The translations under genes and the position numbers were made by a program. Source: Microbispora catharanthi (lineage in GTDB: Bacteria > Actinomycetota > Actinomycetes > Streptosporangiales > Streptosporangiaceae). Taken from it: a stretch of 64,000 nt of DNA. The stretch lies in NCBI RefSeq assembly GCF_006334915.2, contig NZ_VDMA02000031.1, positions 27,886-91,885 on the forward strand, read 5' to 3'. Under the pieces are notes generated by a model. It was not told the DNA's origin, searched no databases, and worked only from the letters and a program-made list of their open reading frames with translations. The stretch's first letter is position 1, and every line of letters begins with the position of its first letter. Shown piece after piece: positions 18,906-28,114 of the stretch.

Positions 18906-19006
18906 GACGCTCCGCCCCTGTTGTCCATCCCGTTGATCAAATCACGAAGGCGGGAAAGTGGTCTCGAGACCATCTACTGGGACGCCGACACCGCTCGCTT
19001 ACACGC

Positions 19007-19772
19007 GTGCAACTGTTCGCCCGCACGCCGACCGGACTGGTGCCCACAGTGGTCGGCCGAGCGTTCCTGCGGGAGGCGGAGGTCGCGGTGAGCGCGTCGC
19101 GGCGGGCGAGGGCGACGGCGCGGGCCCATGCCGACGAGCTGGTGGGCGAGCTGGTGGTCGCGGTGCAGATGGGCTTTGGCACGCGGCAGCTGCCCGGCGC
19201 GCTGAGCGCGCTGCGCCGCCGCTTCCCGCGGCTGGAGGTCACCGTCTTCGAAGAGCCGAGCTCCGCCGAACTGGAGCGATTGGGGCGCCGGGGCGTGCTG
19301 GACCTCGCCCTGATGGCGGCGTGCGAGCAGTCCCCCGACGACGCCCACCACCTCGGCGACGAGGAGTTCGTCGTGGTGCTGGGCGCCGGGCACCGGCAGC
19401 TCGCCGCCGACCGGGTCGAGCTGCGCGAGCTGGAGAGGGAGCCGTGGGTGAGGTTCGACCGCGACAGCGCGCTCGACGGCGTGCTGCTGAACGTGCTGCG
19501 GGACAACGAGCTGACCCCCACCACGGTCGCCCGCGTGTCCCAGACGGCGACGGCCGTGCGCTGGGCCGCCCACGGGCTGGGGGTGACGCTCGTCCCGGCC
19601 TCCGCGGTGCCCCACGGTCACGAGCACCTCGTCCGCCCGGTGTTCCCGGCCGTGTCCCAGCCCGTCATCGCCGTGGTCCGGCCCGGCGCGGGGCCCGGCG
19701 GAGACGGCCCTGCTCGAACTCCTGCGTCAGGAGACCTGGCACAATGCCGCATTCTTCTCACCGATGTCCTGA
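19007..19772 (+). pseudogene. LysR-type regulator remnant (5'-truncated, frameshifted)
   Basis: The frame picks up a LysR protein at LFARTPTGLVPTVVGRAFLR, the end of the usual winged HTH, so most of the DNA-binding domain is missing. The co-inducer domain follows (LVVAVQMGFGTRQLPGALSA, GLGVTLVPASAV). Near 19,695 in a G/C run the frame shifts: the expected LysR ending ALLELLRQETWHNAAFF lies in another frame and stops at 19772. Both lesions indicate an inactive gene, although the shift could be a sequencing error. Confidence 0.75.
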
Positions 19773-19797
19773 CGGCCGCACCGCCACCGGATACGAC

Positions 19798-19829
19798 AAG
19801 ACCGCCACCTCCTACGAGGTGGCGGTCTT
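19798..19829. terminator. 14-bp perfect hairpin
   Basis: AAGACCGCCACCTC and GAGGTGGCGGTCTT form perfect 14-bp arms around a CTAC loop. The hairpin sits between the convergent LysR remnant and SDR remnant and could serve as a bidirectional terminator. Its intactness contrasts with the decayed genes on both sides. Confidence 0.8.
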
Positions 19830-19892
19830 CTCGCGCCGCGTCGATCCCCCACGAGCGACCGGTGCGAGCCCATGGCCGACGGCAGGACGAAC

Positions 19893-20231
19893 TCACAGCT
19901 GGGTGGCGACTCCGTCCACGACGGATTCGGCGCCGGCGGTGTAAGTGGCATCGAAGGCGAGGAACGCGGCTGCCCTGGCGATCTCGTCGGGTGTGCCGAG
20001 TTCGCCCTTCACACGGTCAGCGAGAGCATCCAGGTCGGCCAGTGAGGCCACATCGCCTCGGACGGCCACCGCGTTCTTGCCGAGCCGCTCCCTCGCGGCG
20101 TCGAGCGTGGCCTGAGAACGACCGGTGATCACCACGCGCGCTCCGCCGTGCACCAGCAGCTCCGCCATCGCGAACCCTATGCCGCTGCCGCCGCCAGTGA
20201 TCACTACATTTTTGTCGCTGTACTTATCCAT
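19893..20231 (-). pseudogene. SDR oxidoreductase with large internal deletion
   Basis: The frame is open for 112 residues but an intact short-chain dehydrogenase has about 245. The Rossmann start is normal (NVVITGGGSGIGFAMAELL, with TGxxxGIG), followed directly after ADRVKGELG by the C-terminal block TPDEIARAAAFLAFDATYTAGAESVVDGV. The NNAG region, catalytic Ser and YxxxK are absent, an in-frame loss of about 130 residues. It may be transcribed and translated, but cannot be an active reductase. Confidence 0.82.
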
Positions 20232-20344
20232 GCCAGGATTCTTTTGTTCTTTCTCTCAAAACTCGGTGATGTGCCGGGGTTTCGCCGCGGCCCGGCTCGG
20301 TGAGTTCTCATTGTCGAAACCGGCGTTCTGGAATGCCGTCGGCG

Positions 20345-20640
20345 TCAACCCCTGGGGAATTCGCCGCCGTCCACGACGAGCTTGCTCCCGGTCAGCCAGC
20401 TCGCCCGGCCGGACACGAGGAACAGCACCGCGTGGGCGATGTCGTCGGGCTGACCATCTCGCCCCAGCGGCACGGCGCCGTCGTTCTGGTCCGCGCCTCC
20501 TGCGCGGCCGCGGCGAGCGCCTCCGCTCCAGCCCGTGTCCGTACGTCGGCTTCCACGAAGGTGGCCCACTCCGGCACCGTGCTCGTCGCCGACCTGGCGG
20601 TCCTGAGCACCTCGTCGAGCTGTTTAACGGTACGTCCGGA
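20345..20640 (-). pseudogene. Second SDR remnant, internally deleted and frameshifted
   Basis: Two SDR pieces lie in different frames: TFVEADVRTRAGAEALAAAA (N-terminal half) and PLGRDGQPDDIAHAVLFLVS to LTGSKLVVDGGEFPRG (C-terminal end, stop at 20345-20347). The central catalytic region is missing. It is a decayed gene, distinct from the SDR remnant at 19893. The coordinates are approximate on the right. Confidence 0.72.
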
Positions 20641-20828
20641 AAAGAACGAGAGGCAAAGACGAAATGTAAGCAGATGCCATAGGCGATACCTATGGCACCC
20701 GGCCCCTCCGCCGGTCACCGGTGCCGGAATCGGATCGAGGCAACCTCGTCCACCGCGTCCACGTCTCCCCCGCTGAACAGGCGAGTGCTCGTAGGCTGAA
20801 TCTCACCCGTGATGGACAGGAGGCTGAG

Positions 20829-21515
20829 GTGGCCGAGACGACGCCGACCGAGACGTTGGTGGCCGAGGTGATGGCCGAGCTGGCCGGGCTCGAGGACCCG
20901 AAGGCACGCGAGGTGAACGAGAAACACGGTGACGATCACGGTGTGAACCTCAGCAAGCTGCGCGCGCTCGCGAAGCGGCTGAAGACGCAGCAGGAACTCG
21001 CGTGCCGGCTCTGGGAGACCGATGACAGCGCGGCGAGGCTGCTGGCGATCCTGATCTGCCGTCCGAAGGCGTTCGAGCGTGACGAGTTGGACGTCATGCT
21101 GCGCGAGGCGCGCACGCCGAAGGTGCACGACTGGCTCGTGAACTACGTGGTGAAGAAGAACCCGCACTCCGAAGAGCTGCGCCTGGCCTGGTCCGCCGAT
21201 TCGGATCCAGTGGTCGCGAGTGCCGGCTGGGCGCTGACCACCGAACGCGTGACGAAGAAGCCTGAGGGCCTCGACCTCGCAGGGCTGCTCGACGTCATCG
21301 AGGCGGAGATGAAGGACGCCCCGGATCGCCTGCAGTGGGCGATGAACCACTGCCTGGCTCAGATCGGGATCGAGCACGCCGAGCACCGCGCCCGTGCCAT
21401 CGACATCGGTGAGCGCCTGGAGGTGCTCAAGGACTACCCGACTCCCCCGGGCTGCACGTCTCCGTTCGCGCCCATCTGGATCACGGAGATGGTGCGCCGA
21501 CAGCACGATAAGTAG
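20829..21515 (+). CDS. DNA alkylation repair family protein (AlkD-like)
   Basis: GTG 20829, with AGGAGG five bases upstream, gives 228 residues, the usual length; the frame is open further upstream but without a better start. The protein is all-helical, with HEAT-like repeats typical of AlkD-type DNA glycosylases (QELACRLWETDDSAARLLAI, VHDWLVNYVVKKNPHSEEL, DPVVASAGWALTTERV). AlkD-family proteins remove alkylated purines without base flipping. The branch here may differ in activity. It is intact among degraded genes. Confidence 0.82.
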   Translation: MAETTPTETLVAEVMAELAGLEDPKAREVNEKHGDDHGVNLSKLRALAKRLKTQQELACRLWETDDSAARLLAILICRPKAFERDELDVMLREARTPKVHDWLVNYVVKKNPHSEELRLAWSADSDPVVASAGWALTTERVTKKPEGLDLAGLLDVIEAEMKDAPDRLQWAMNHCLAQIGIEHAEHRARAIDIGERLEVLKDYPTPPGCTSPFAPIWITEMVRRQHDK

Positions 21516-21620
21516 GAAGGTTCGCGCTCCCGCCCGTGCCGCGACTCCCTCAGAACGCGGCACCCGATACGAGCCGGCCGTGAGCGGCCTCGCGTCGCCT
21601 ACCGCTGGAGAGCGCACCCG

Positions 21621-21838
21621 GCCTGCCCGAGTGCGCCCCGCGAGCGCCTGACGCCCGAGGCCGCCGCGCTGATCCACGACGGCGTCGCGGAGAACACCCG
21701 CATCGCTTACCGGCGCGCGTGGCGTGTGTTCGAGTCCTGCTGCGAGCAGTACGGCTCGACCGCGATGCCGTGCGGTGAGCTGACGCTGGCCAACTACCTC
21801 GCGGTCTGCATCACCAAAGCGGGCGACAAGGGGCTTCA
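21621..21838 (+). pseudogene. Tyrosine-recombinase (integrase) N-terminal fragment
   Basis: Without a clear start the frame reads LTPEAAALIHDGVAENTRIA, then YRRAWRVFESCCEQYG and LTLANYLAVC. This matches the SAM-like core-binding domain of phage-type integrases (NTR.AYRR.W..F..WC). The catalytic domain is absent; similarity ends at about 21,838 where the promoter of the next gene begins. It is the only visible trace of an integrative element and may explain the decayed genes to the left. No attachment site is visible. Confidence 0.65.
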
Positions 21839-21936
21839 TTTACCGTTCGGCCAACCTTCATGTCGGGCGTGCGGTCAGCGTCATGGGGTGTTCCTAGCCT
21901 GAGCTGGTCCCAGACGCCCCCCTCTGGAGGACAGCC

Positions 21937-22797
21937 ATGCCGTCCCGCCGGATCACCGCCCTCACCACCGCCTTCACGCTGTCCGCCGCCGCCCTGGGCC
22001 TGTGGGCCGCCGGAGGCTTCAGCGCCCAGGCGGCAACGTTGCCGACGCCGGACCACACGGTGGTCGTAGTCTTCGAAAACCACGCCTACTCCCAGATCGT
22101 CGGCAGCTCCAGCGCTCCTTACATCAACTCCCTGAAGAGCGGCGGGGCCAACCTGACCGCCTTCTACGCCGAGACCCATCCCAGCCAGCCCAACTACTTC
22201 GCCATGTTCTCCGGGTCGACCCAGGGCATCACCGACGACTCCTGCTACACCCCCGGCTTCAGTTCCGCGCCCAACCTGGCGTCGGAGCTGCTCGCCGCGG
22301 GCAAGAGCTGGGCCAGCTACAACGAATCGCTGCCCAGCCAGGGCTCGACCACGTGCAGCAGCGGCAAGTACGCCCGCAAGCACAACCCCTGGTTCGGGTT
22401 CTCCAACGTGCCGACGTCCACCGCGTACACGTTCGCCCAGTTCCCCACCGACTTCACCAGACTGCCCAAGGTGTCGTTCGTCGTCCCGAACCTGTGCAGC
22501 GACATGCACGACTGCTCGGTATCCACCGGGGACACCTGGCTGAAGAACAACCTCGGCGCGTACGCGACCTGGGCCAAGACCCACAACAGCCTTCTCGTGG
22601 TCACCTTCGACGAGGACAACCGGCTGAGCGGCAACCGCATCGCCACCGTGCTCTACGGGCAGCCGGTGCCGGCGGGGTCGTCCTCCGGCACCACCTACAA
22701 CCACTACAACCTGCTGCGCACCATCGAGGACATGTACGGCACCGGCCACGCGGGCAACGCGGCGTCGGCATCGGCCATCTCCGGCATCTGGAACTGA
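21937..22797 (+). CDS. Secreted phosphoesterase family protein (acid phosphatase/phospholipase C-like)
   Basis: A 286-residue protein after GGAGG. Signal peptide ends at AQA. The mature protein has the alkaline-phosphatase-superfamily pattern of the phosphoesterase family: VVVVFENHAYSQIVG with metal-binding E/N, THPSQPNYFAMFSGST around the nucleophile, and VVTFDEDN near the C-terminus supplying further metal ligands. It is expected outside the membrane, acting on phosphomonoesters or phospholipids. It leads a three-gene run with an MFS protein (4 bp downstream) and a propeller protein. Confidence 0.88.
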   Translation: MPSRRITALTTAFTLSAAALGLWAAGGFSAQAATLPTPDHTVVVVFENHAYSQIVGSSSAPYINSLKSGGANLTAFYAETHPSQPNYFAMFSGSTQGITDDSCYTPGFSSAPNLASELLAAGKSWASYNESLPSQGSTTCSSGKYARKHNPWFGFSNVPTSTAYTFAQFPTDFTRLPKVSFVVPNLCSDMHDCSVSTGDTWLKNNLGAYATWAKTHNSLLVVTFDEDNRLSGNRIATVLYGQPVPAGSSSGTTYNHYNLLRTIEDMYGTGHAGNAASASAISGIWN

Positions 22798-22801
22798 CCG
22801 C

Positions 22802-24094
22802 GTGTACCTCGCGGACGGTCGCGACGCGCCCGCCGTCGTCCCCCACCGGGGACGGCGGTGGGCCGCGGTTCCGGGGACCGTGCTGGCCCTGGGCACGGTG
22901 AGCCTGATCACGGACGTGTCGGCGGAGATGATCACCGCCGTGCTGCCGCTCTATCTCGTCTCCGGGCTGGGGCTGTCCCCGCTCGGCTTCGGCGTGCTGG
23001 ACGGCGTCTACAACGGGGTCGGCGCCCTGGTGAGGCTGGCCGGAGGCCACCTGGCCGACGGTGGGGGCGGGCGGCACAAGGCGGTCGCCGTGGCCGGCTA
23101 CGCCCTGTCGGCGCTGTGCAAGCCGCTGCTGCTGGTCGCCCACACCCTGCCGGTGATCGGCGCGGTGCTGGCCCTCGACCGTACGGGCAAGGGCCTGCGC
23201 ACCGCCCCCCGGGACGCCCTCATCTCCCTGGCGGCCCCGCCCGAGCGCCGGGGGCATGCCTTCGGCGTGCACCGGGCGATGGACACCGCCGGAGCCCTCT
23301 GCGGACCCGTCCTGGCGTTCCTGGTGCTGGGGGTGGCGGCGGAGGGTTACGACGCCGTCTTCACGGTCAGTGCCTGCGTCGCCGCGCTGGGCGTGCTGGT
23401 GCTGATGCTCTTCGTCCCCGGCCGTCCCGGCGGCGTCGGCGTCGCCCCGAAAACGAGCCGGAGAGCGGGCCGGAGAGCGGCGCCCTCCGGCCCGCTCCGG
23501 GCACCCGCGCTCCTGCGGATGCCCGGCGTGGGGCGACTGGCGGCGTGCGCGGTGCTGCTGGGGCTGACGACGGTGAGCGACTCCTTCGTCTACCTGCTGC
23601 TGCAGCGCAGGTTCGAGGTGCCCGCGCGGTGGTTCCCCTTGCTGCCGCTCGGGACCGCGGCCGCCTTCCTGCTGCTGGCCGTGCCCGCCGGCGCCGTCGC
23701 CGACCGCGTCGGGCGGCGGAGGCTGTTCCTGCTCGGACACCTGGCGTTGCTCGTCGCGTACGGCCTGGTGCTGGCCGTCCCCGGCGGGCCGCTGCCGGCG
23801 GTGGTGGCGGTGCTCGTGCTGCACGGGGCCTTCTACGCGGCGACCGACGGCGTGCTGGCGGCCGCGGTCGCCGGCGTCGTGCCGGACGCGATGAGGGCGA
23901 GAGGGCTGGCCCTGGTGGGCACCGGCCAGGCCCTCGCCCGATTCGCCTGCTCGATCGGGTTCGGCGCCGCCTGGACGGCCTGGGGCGACGGCCCGGCGCT
24001 GGCCGTCGCGACGGCGGGGCTGGCGATCTCCACCCCCATCGCGCTCGCCGCACTCCGCTCCTCCGCGTGCCCCTCCGCGCAGCGGACGGCCTGA
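22802..24094 (+). CDS. MFS transporter
   Basis: A 430-residue protein from GTG 22802, four bases after the phosphoesterase stop, so coupled. It has about 12 membrane segments with the early motif SLITDVSAEMITAVLPLYL and the loop DRTGKGLRTAPRDALI, shared by a subfamily of bacterial MFS permeases related to tetracycline-type exporters. The substrate is unknown. Neighbours (secreted phosphoesterase, exported propeller protein) suggest uptake or release of a compound processed outside. Confidence 0.85.
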   Translation: MYLADGRDAPAVVPHRGRRWAAVPGTVLALGTVSLITDVSAEMITAVLPLYLVSGLGLSPLGFGVLDGVYNGVGALVRLAGGHLADGGGGRHKAVAVAGYALSALCKPLLLVAHTLPVIGAVLALDRTGKGLRTAPRDALISLAAPPERRGHAFGVHRAMDTAGALCGPVLAFLVLGVAAEGYDAVFTVSACVAALGVLVLMLFVPGRPGGVGVAPKTSRRAGRRAAPSGPLRAPALLRMPGVGRLAACAVLLGLTTVSDSFVYLLLQRRFEVPARWFPLLPLGTAAAFLLLAVPAGAVADRVGRRRLFLLGHLALLVAYGLVLAVPGGPLPAVVAVLVLHGAFYAATDGVLAAAVAGVVPDAMRARGLALVGTGQALARFACSIGFGAAWTAWGDGPALAVATAGLAISTPIALAALRSSACPSAQRTA

Positions 24095-24117
24095 GCGTGC
24101 GGAGGGAAGGGAGCCCC

Positions 24118-25140
24118 GTGACCATCCCACCCCGCCTGACGGTCCTGCTGGCTGCGGTGCTGCTCCTCGGGAGTCTGTCCGCCTGGGTGGTGGTGCACGC
24201 CGCCGCCCGCGCGGAGAGCCGGGGCCTGCCGCGGACGGGGGAGCCCTCCGCCGGTCCGGGTGCGGTCACGCTCGCGGCGGGACAGGGGCGCCGGATGCTC
24301 TTCCGGACGATGGCGTGGGGTCCGCACCGCGACGAGGTGGTCGCCGTGCCCGCGGACGACCCGGGGGGCCCGCGCGTCTCGTCCGGGGTGCGGTGCCTGC
24401 GCTTCCACGCCTCGTCCGGCACCGGCGCCTGTCTCCAGGCCGCGCACGGCCCGCTGGGCGACACCTACCGAGCCGTGGTGCTCGACGCGCGGCTGCGGGA
24501 GCGGCGCGCGTTCCCCCTCGCCGGCATCCCCACCCGCACGAGGGTCTCCCCGTCCGGCCGCATGGCGGCCTGGACCGTCTTCGTGGGCGGCGACTCGTAC
24601 GCGGGGACGAACTTCTCCACCCGCACCTCGATCCTGGACACGCGCACCTGGTCGCTGGAGGAGAACCTGGAGGCCTACCGCGTGCTCAAGGACGGCCGTC
24701 CCTATCACGCTGCCGACGTCAACCTGTGGGGGGTGACCTTCGCCGACGACGGCCACTTCTGGGTCACCCTCGCGACCGGGGGCCGCACGTGGCTGGCGCG
24801 CGGGGACGTCGCGGCCCGCACCCTGACCACGGTGCGGCAGAACGTGGAGTGCCCGTCGCTCTCCCCCGACGGCACCCGCATCGCGTTCAAGAAGCGGGTG
24901 GCCGGCCTGCCCGAGGACGCGCCGTGGCGGCTGTACGTCCTCGACCTTCGGACCATGCGGGAGACCCCGATCGCCGAGCGGCGCAGCGTCGACGACCAGG
25001 CGGTGTGGCTCGACGCAAGCACGCTCGGCTACGCCCTGCCGGGCGACTTCGGCGCCGACATCTGGACGGCGCCGGCGGACGGCTCAGGAGCCCCGCGCCG
25101 CCTGCTTCCCGCGGCGCTCGCGCCCGTCGTCGTCCAGTGA
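24118..25140 (+). CDS. TolB-like beta-propeller exported protein
   Basis: GTG 24118 after GGAGGGAAGGGAG gives 340 residues. One N-terminal hydrophobic segment (LTVLLAAVLLLGSLSAWVVV) is a signal anchor. The rest has WD40/TolB-like PD40 blades with motifs such as VSPSGRMAAWTVF, SLSPDGTRIAFKKR and DIWTAPADGSG. It probably acts as an extracytoplasmic binding scaffold. Third gene of the operon starting at 21937, with 23 bp between it and the MFS gene. Confidence 0.82.
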   Translation: MTIPPRLTVLLAAVLLLGSLSAWVVVHAAARAESRGLPRTGEPSAGPGAVTLAAGQGRRMLFRTMAWGPHRDEVVAVPADDPGGPRVSSGVRCLRFHASSGTGACLQAAHGPLGDTYRAVVLDARLRERRAFPLAGIPTRTRVSPSGRMAAWTVFVGGDSYAGTNFSTRTSILDTRTWSLEENLEAYRVLKDGRPYHAADVNLWGVTFADDGHFWVTLATGGRTWLARGDVAARTLTTVRQNVECPSLSPDGTRIAFKKRVAGLPEDAPWRLYVLDLRTMRETPIAERRSVDDQAVWLDASTLGYALPGDFGADIWTAPADGSGAPRRLLPAALAPVVVQ

Positions 25141-25199
25141 AGGCCGCCGCTCCCGGAGACCTCCGCTGAAGGTCGGCCGTGTGCGGGAAACGGGCCCGG

Positions 25200-25862
25200 C
25201 TAGAGCGGATTGTCGTGGGCGATGAGGGCGAGCTGGACGCGATTGTCCAGGCTGGTCTTCGCGAGGATGCGGGAGATGTAACTCTTGACCGTGCCGACGC
25301 TCATGTGGAGCTCGGCCGCGATGTCTGCGTTGGACCTGCCTCGGCCGACCGCGGCGGCGACCTCACGCTCGCGGTCGCTGAGCCTGGACAGCAGCCTGCG
25401 TGCGTCGGCGCGACGGCGGTCCTCCGCCTCCGGCGCCAGGTGGGCGATCAGGCGCCGGGTCACACCGGGCGACAGGATCGGCTCACCCGCCGCGACCCGG
25501 AGGACCGCGTCCACGATGCCCTCCGGCGGGGTGTCCTTGAGCAGGAACCCGCTGGCCCCGGCGCGCAGCGCGCCGAAGACGTGCTCGTCGGCGTCGAACG
25601 TGGTCAGCATGATGACGTGGGGAGGGTCGGGCCGCCGCCGCAGCAGCCGGGTGGCGTCGATCCCGTCCAGACCCGGCATGCGGATGTCCATGAGCACCAC
25701 ATCGGGCGCATGCGCGTCGACCGCGGCTCCGACGTCGGCGCCGTCGGCCACGCCGCCCACCACGACGAGCTCGTCGGCGCCCCTGAGCATCAGCGTCAGA
25801 CCCGCCCTGACGAGCGGGTCGTCGTCCACGACCAGCACGCGTATGGCGCTCACACCGGCCAT
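25200..25862 (-). CDS. NarL/FixJ-type response regulator
   Basis: A 220-residue protein: receiver domain (VLVVDDDPLVRAG, phospho-acceptor Asp in VLMDIRMPG, conserved Lys in FLLKDTP) and C-terminal LuxR HTH (LSDREREVAAAVGRGRSNAD, GTVKSYISRILAK). The histidine kinase stop overlaps this start region. Either ATG 25862 or GTG 25853 (GTGA overlap) may be used; neither has a clear ribosome site, so coupling to the kinase is likely. Target genes are unknown; the divergent membrane protein at 27122 is a candidate. Confidence 0.9.
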   Translation of the reverse strand: MAGVSAIRVLVVDDDPLVRAGLTLMLRGADELVVVGGVADGADVGAAVDAHAPDVVLMDIRMPGLDGIDATRLLRRRPDPPHVIMLTTFDADEHVFGALRAGASGFLLKDTPPEGIVDAVLRVAAGEPILSPGVTRRLIAHLAPEAEDRRRADARRLLSRLSDREREVAAAVGRGRSNADIAAELHMSVGTVKSYISRILAKTSLDNRVQLALIAHDNPL

Positions 25863-26989
25863 GGTAGCCAGACCGCCAAGCGGAACTCGCCTTTCTCCAC
25901 CCCGGCCTGCTCCACCCGCCCGCCCGCCAGCTCGGCCCGCTCCCGCATCCCGGCCAGGCCGGCGCCCTCCCCCCGGGGAGCGTGCACCATGGGATTGCGC
26001 ACCATGGGATTGCGCACCTCGATGGCGAGCCCCCCGTCCGGCCTGCCGCCGAGGCGGAGACTCACCGGCATGCCCGGCGCGTGCTTCCTGGCGTTCGTGA
26101 GGCCCTCCTGGACGATCCGGTAGGCCGCCCGCGCCGTCGCGCCCGGCAGCTCGGGCAGGCGCACACCGCCGTCGTGCATCTCGACCTCCATGCCCGCCCG
26201 CCGTACCTCCTCGACCAGAGTGCGCAGGTCCAGCTCGGCCAGGACGGGCGCCTCGCGGAGCACCGAGATGACCTGGCGCAGCTCCTGCAGCGCCTGGTGC
26301 GCGCTGGAGCGCACCACCGCGGCCGCCTCCACCACCTCCTCGGGGTCGGCCCGCGCGTTGAACTCCAGCGCCCCGGCGTGCAACGCCAGCAGCGACAGCC
26401 GATGCGCCAGCACGTCGTGCATCTCTCGGGCGATGGCCAGGCGTTCGGCGTGGCGGGCCCGCTCGACGCGTCGCCGTTGCTCCTCCTCGGCCCTGCGGAC
26501 CCGCTCCGCCAGCGACAGCACCAGTTGGCGGCGGGCCCGCGCCAGCATCCCCCATCCGGTCAGCGCCACCCCGAACAGCACCGCGACCAGCGCCCACACC
26601 GGGTACGGCGCCAGCCCCGGCGGCCGCAGCCAGAACCGGGCCAGCGTCGCGGCCACCCAGGCCGCGCCCACACCGATCGCGACGATCGAGCGCCGGTACA
26701 GGGCGGCCATCAGCGTGGCGATGCCGGCCGCGACCGACGCCGAGGCCGCGGGCACCGCCAGCGCCACGGCCACGAGCGCCATGGTGGCCGGCCATCGGCG
26801 CGACAGCCACAGCGCCACGCACGCCGCCGCGCCGCCGGCCACGTCCGCGACCAGCCACCAGCCGGAAGCCGCGCCGAGGTCGTCTCGCACGACGACCGCC
26901 GCCGCGGCCAGCGCACAGGCGACGCCCCCCACCCGGATCGCCCGGTCCCGCCGGGTCCTGGCAGGGCCAGGCCGTACGTCTGCTGTCAC
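25850..26989 (-). CDS. Sensor histidine kinase (HPK7/NarX-like)
   Basis: A 379-residue protein from GTG 26989. About five membrane segments occupy residues 20-150 with no large extracytoplasmic sensor. The dimerisation box is REMHDVLAHRLSLLALHAG (phospho-His about 191), and the HATPase_c part has IVQEGLTNARKHAPG (N box) and GEGAGLAGMRERAELAGG (G box). Between these, a 15-bp tandem duplication doubles RNPMV in the segment IEVRNPMVRNPMVHAP. It is cotranscribed with the response regulator by overlap and diverges from 27122. Confidence 0.9.
   Translation of the reverse strand: MTADVRPGPARTRRDRAIRVGGVACALAAAAVVVRDDLGAASGWWLVADVAGGAAACVALWLSRRWPATMALVAVALAVPAASASVAAGIATLMAALYRRSIVAIGVGAAWVAATLARFWLRPPGLAPYPVWALVAVLFGVALTGWGMLARARRQLVLSLAERVRRAEEEQRRRVERARHAERLAIAREMHDVLAHRLSLLALHAGALEFNARADPEEVVEAAAVVRSSAHQALQELRQVISVLREAPVLAELDLRTLVEEVRRAGMEVEMHDGGVRLPELPGATARAAYRIVQEGLTNARKHAPGMPVSLRLGGRPDGGLAIEVRNPMVRNPMVHAPRGEGAGLAGMRERAELAGGRVEQAGVEKGEFRLAVWLPWPV
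25984..26013. repeat. 15-bp tandem duplication inside histidine kinase
   Basis: GCACCATGGGATTGC occurs twice in direct succession, in frame, followed by a further GCACC. It duplicates five residues (RNPMV) in the loop between the N and G boxes of the kinase ATP-binding domain. Slippage could expand or contract it without a frameshift. Confidence 0.85.
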
Positions 26990-27121
26990 GGACGCCCAGC
27001 GTAATGACGGCGCGCCCGCCGACGGCAGCAACCAAAGTCGGCGCCGGGTTGTCACCTGGGTTGCCACGGGCAGGACCCGGGGCGGCAGACGTCGGTGGTG
27101 TGCGCGGAACACGCTGGCCGC

Positions 27122-28114
27122 ATGACGGCGAACAAGACGCGCGGCCGCCTGGCCGCACTGCTCCTCGCGGTGATCACACCGCTCGTGGCCGAGTTCACCC
27201 TCGGCAATCCGCCACTGCGCATGGCCTGGCTCCTGCTGCTGTGGATCCCGATATACGGCGCGGGCGTCGTCCTGGTGCGCGAGCTGGTGCGGCGGGCCGG
27301 GACGGGCTGGACCGGGGTGCTGCTGCTCGGCGCCGCCTACGGCATCGTCGAGGAGGGCCTTGCGCTGCAGGCGCTGAGCAGCCCCACGATCTACGGCGCC
27401 GCCGGATGGGCGCCCCGGATCCTGGGCGTGAACAGCGCCTACACCGAGCTGCAGATCCCCTACCACGCGGTCTTCAGCGCCGCGATCCCGATCCTCCTGG
27501 CCGACCTGATCGTCCCGTCCCTGCGCGACCGCCCCTACCTGGGCAGACTCGGCACCTGGCTGGCCGGGGCGGTCTTCGTCCTCGGCACGCTGCTGCTGCG
27601 GACGACGGTGGTGACGAGCATCGACCCCGGGTACGAGGCGCCGCCGGCGATCCTGGCGGGCTGTGCGGCCGCCGTGGTCCTGCTCGCGGCGGCGGGGCTG
27701 CGGCTGAAGTCCCGCCCGGGCATGTCCTCGATCAGCCCGCCCGCGCCCGCGGCGGCCGGGGTGTTCGGCGCCGTGGCCGTCTTCGGATACCTGGCGTCGC
27801 TGTTCCCCTTCGGCGGCGCGACCCAGCCCGCCTTCACCCACGGCGGGTGGGTGATCGTGCCCATGTCGGCCGCCGCCGTTCTGGCGGTCACCGCCGCGTG
27901 GCTCCTGCGCCGCTGGACGGCCGGCGGCCTGTGGACGGACCGGCACAGTCTCGCCCTGGCCTCCGGCGCCCTGATCGCCCACACCGCCTTCGGCCTGATC
28001 TCCAACACCGACACGGCGGCCGACCGCGCCGGCCTGGCGGCCGTCGGCGTGGTCATGATGTGTCTGCTGGCCGTGCTGGGCCGCCGGGTCGCCGGCCTCC
28101 CTCGCCTCACATGA
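27122..28114 (+). CDS. Polytopic membrane protein of unknown function
   Basis: ATG 27122 gives 330 residues with about eight to nine hydrophobic segments (LAALLLAVITPLVAEFTLG, LLLLWIPIYGAGVVLVREL, and others). The pair GIVEEGLALQ and VVLVRELVRR early in the chain is reminiscent of, but not convincing for, CPBP-type membrane proteases. It faces away from the two-component system and may be its target. The function is unknown. Confidence 0.7.
   Translation: MTANKTRGRLAALLLAVITPLVAEFTLGNPPLRMAWLLLLWIPIYGAGVVLVRELVRRAGTGWTGVLLLGAAYGIVEEGLALQALSSPTIYGAAGWAPRILGVNSAYTELQIPYHAVFSAAIPILLADLIVPSLRDRPYLGRLGTWLAGAVFVLGTLLLRTTVVTSIDPGYEAPPAILAGCAAAVVLLAAAGLRLKSRPGMSSISPPAPAAAGVFGAVAVFGYLASLFPFGGATQPAFTHGGWVIVPMSAAAVLAVTAAWLLRRWTAGGLWTDRHSLALASGALIAHTAFGLISNTDTAADRAGLAAVGVVMMCLLAVLGRRVAGLPRLT

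Noticed and set aside
25863..27158. Fusion of the response regulator with an upstream extension of its frame
   Set aside because: The extension is antisense-like low-complexity sequence overlapping the kinase; receiver domain begins normally at the proposed start.
27122..28114. CPBP protease call for the membrane protein at 27122
   Set aside because: An EE pair is present (GIVEEGL) but the downstream conserved His motifs are not convincing, unlike the clear case at 59061.
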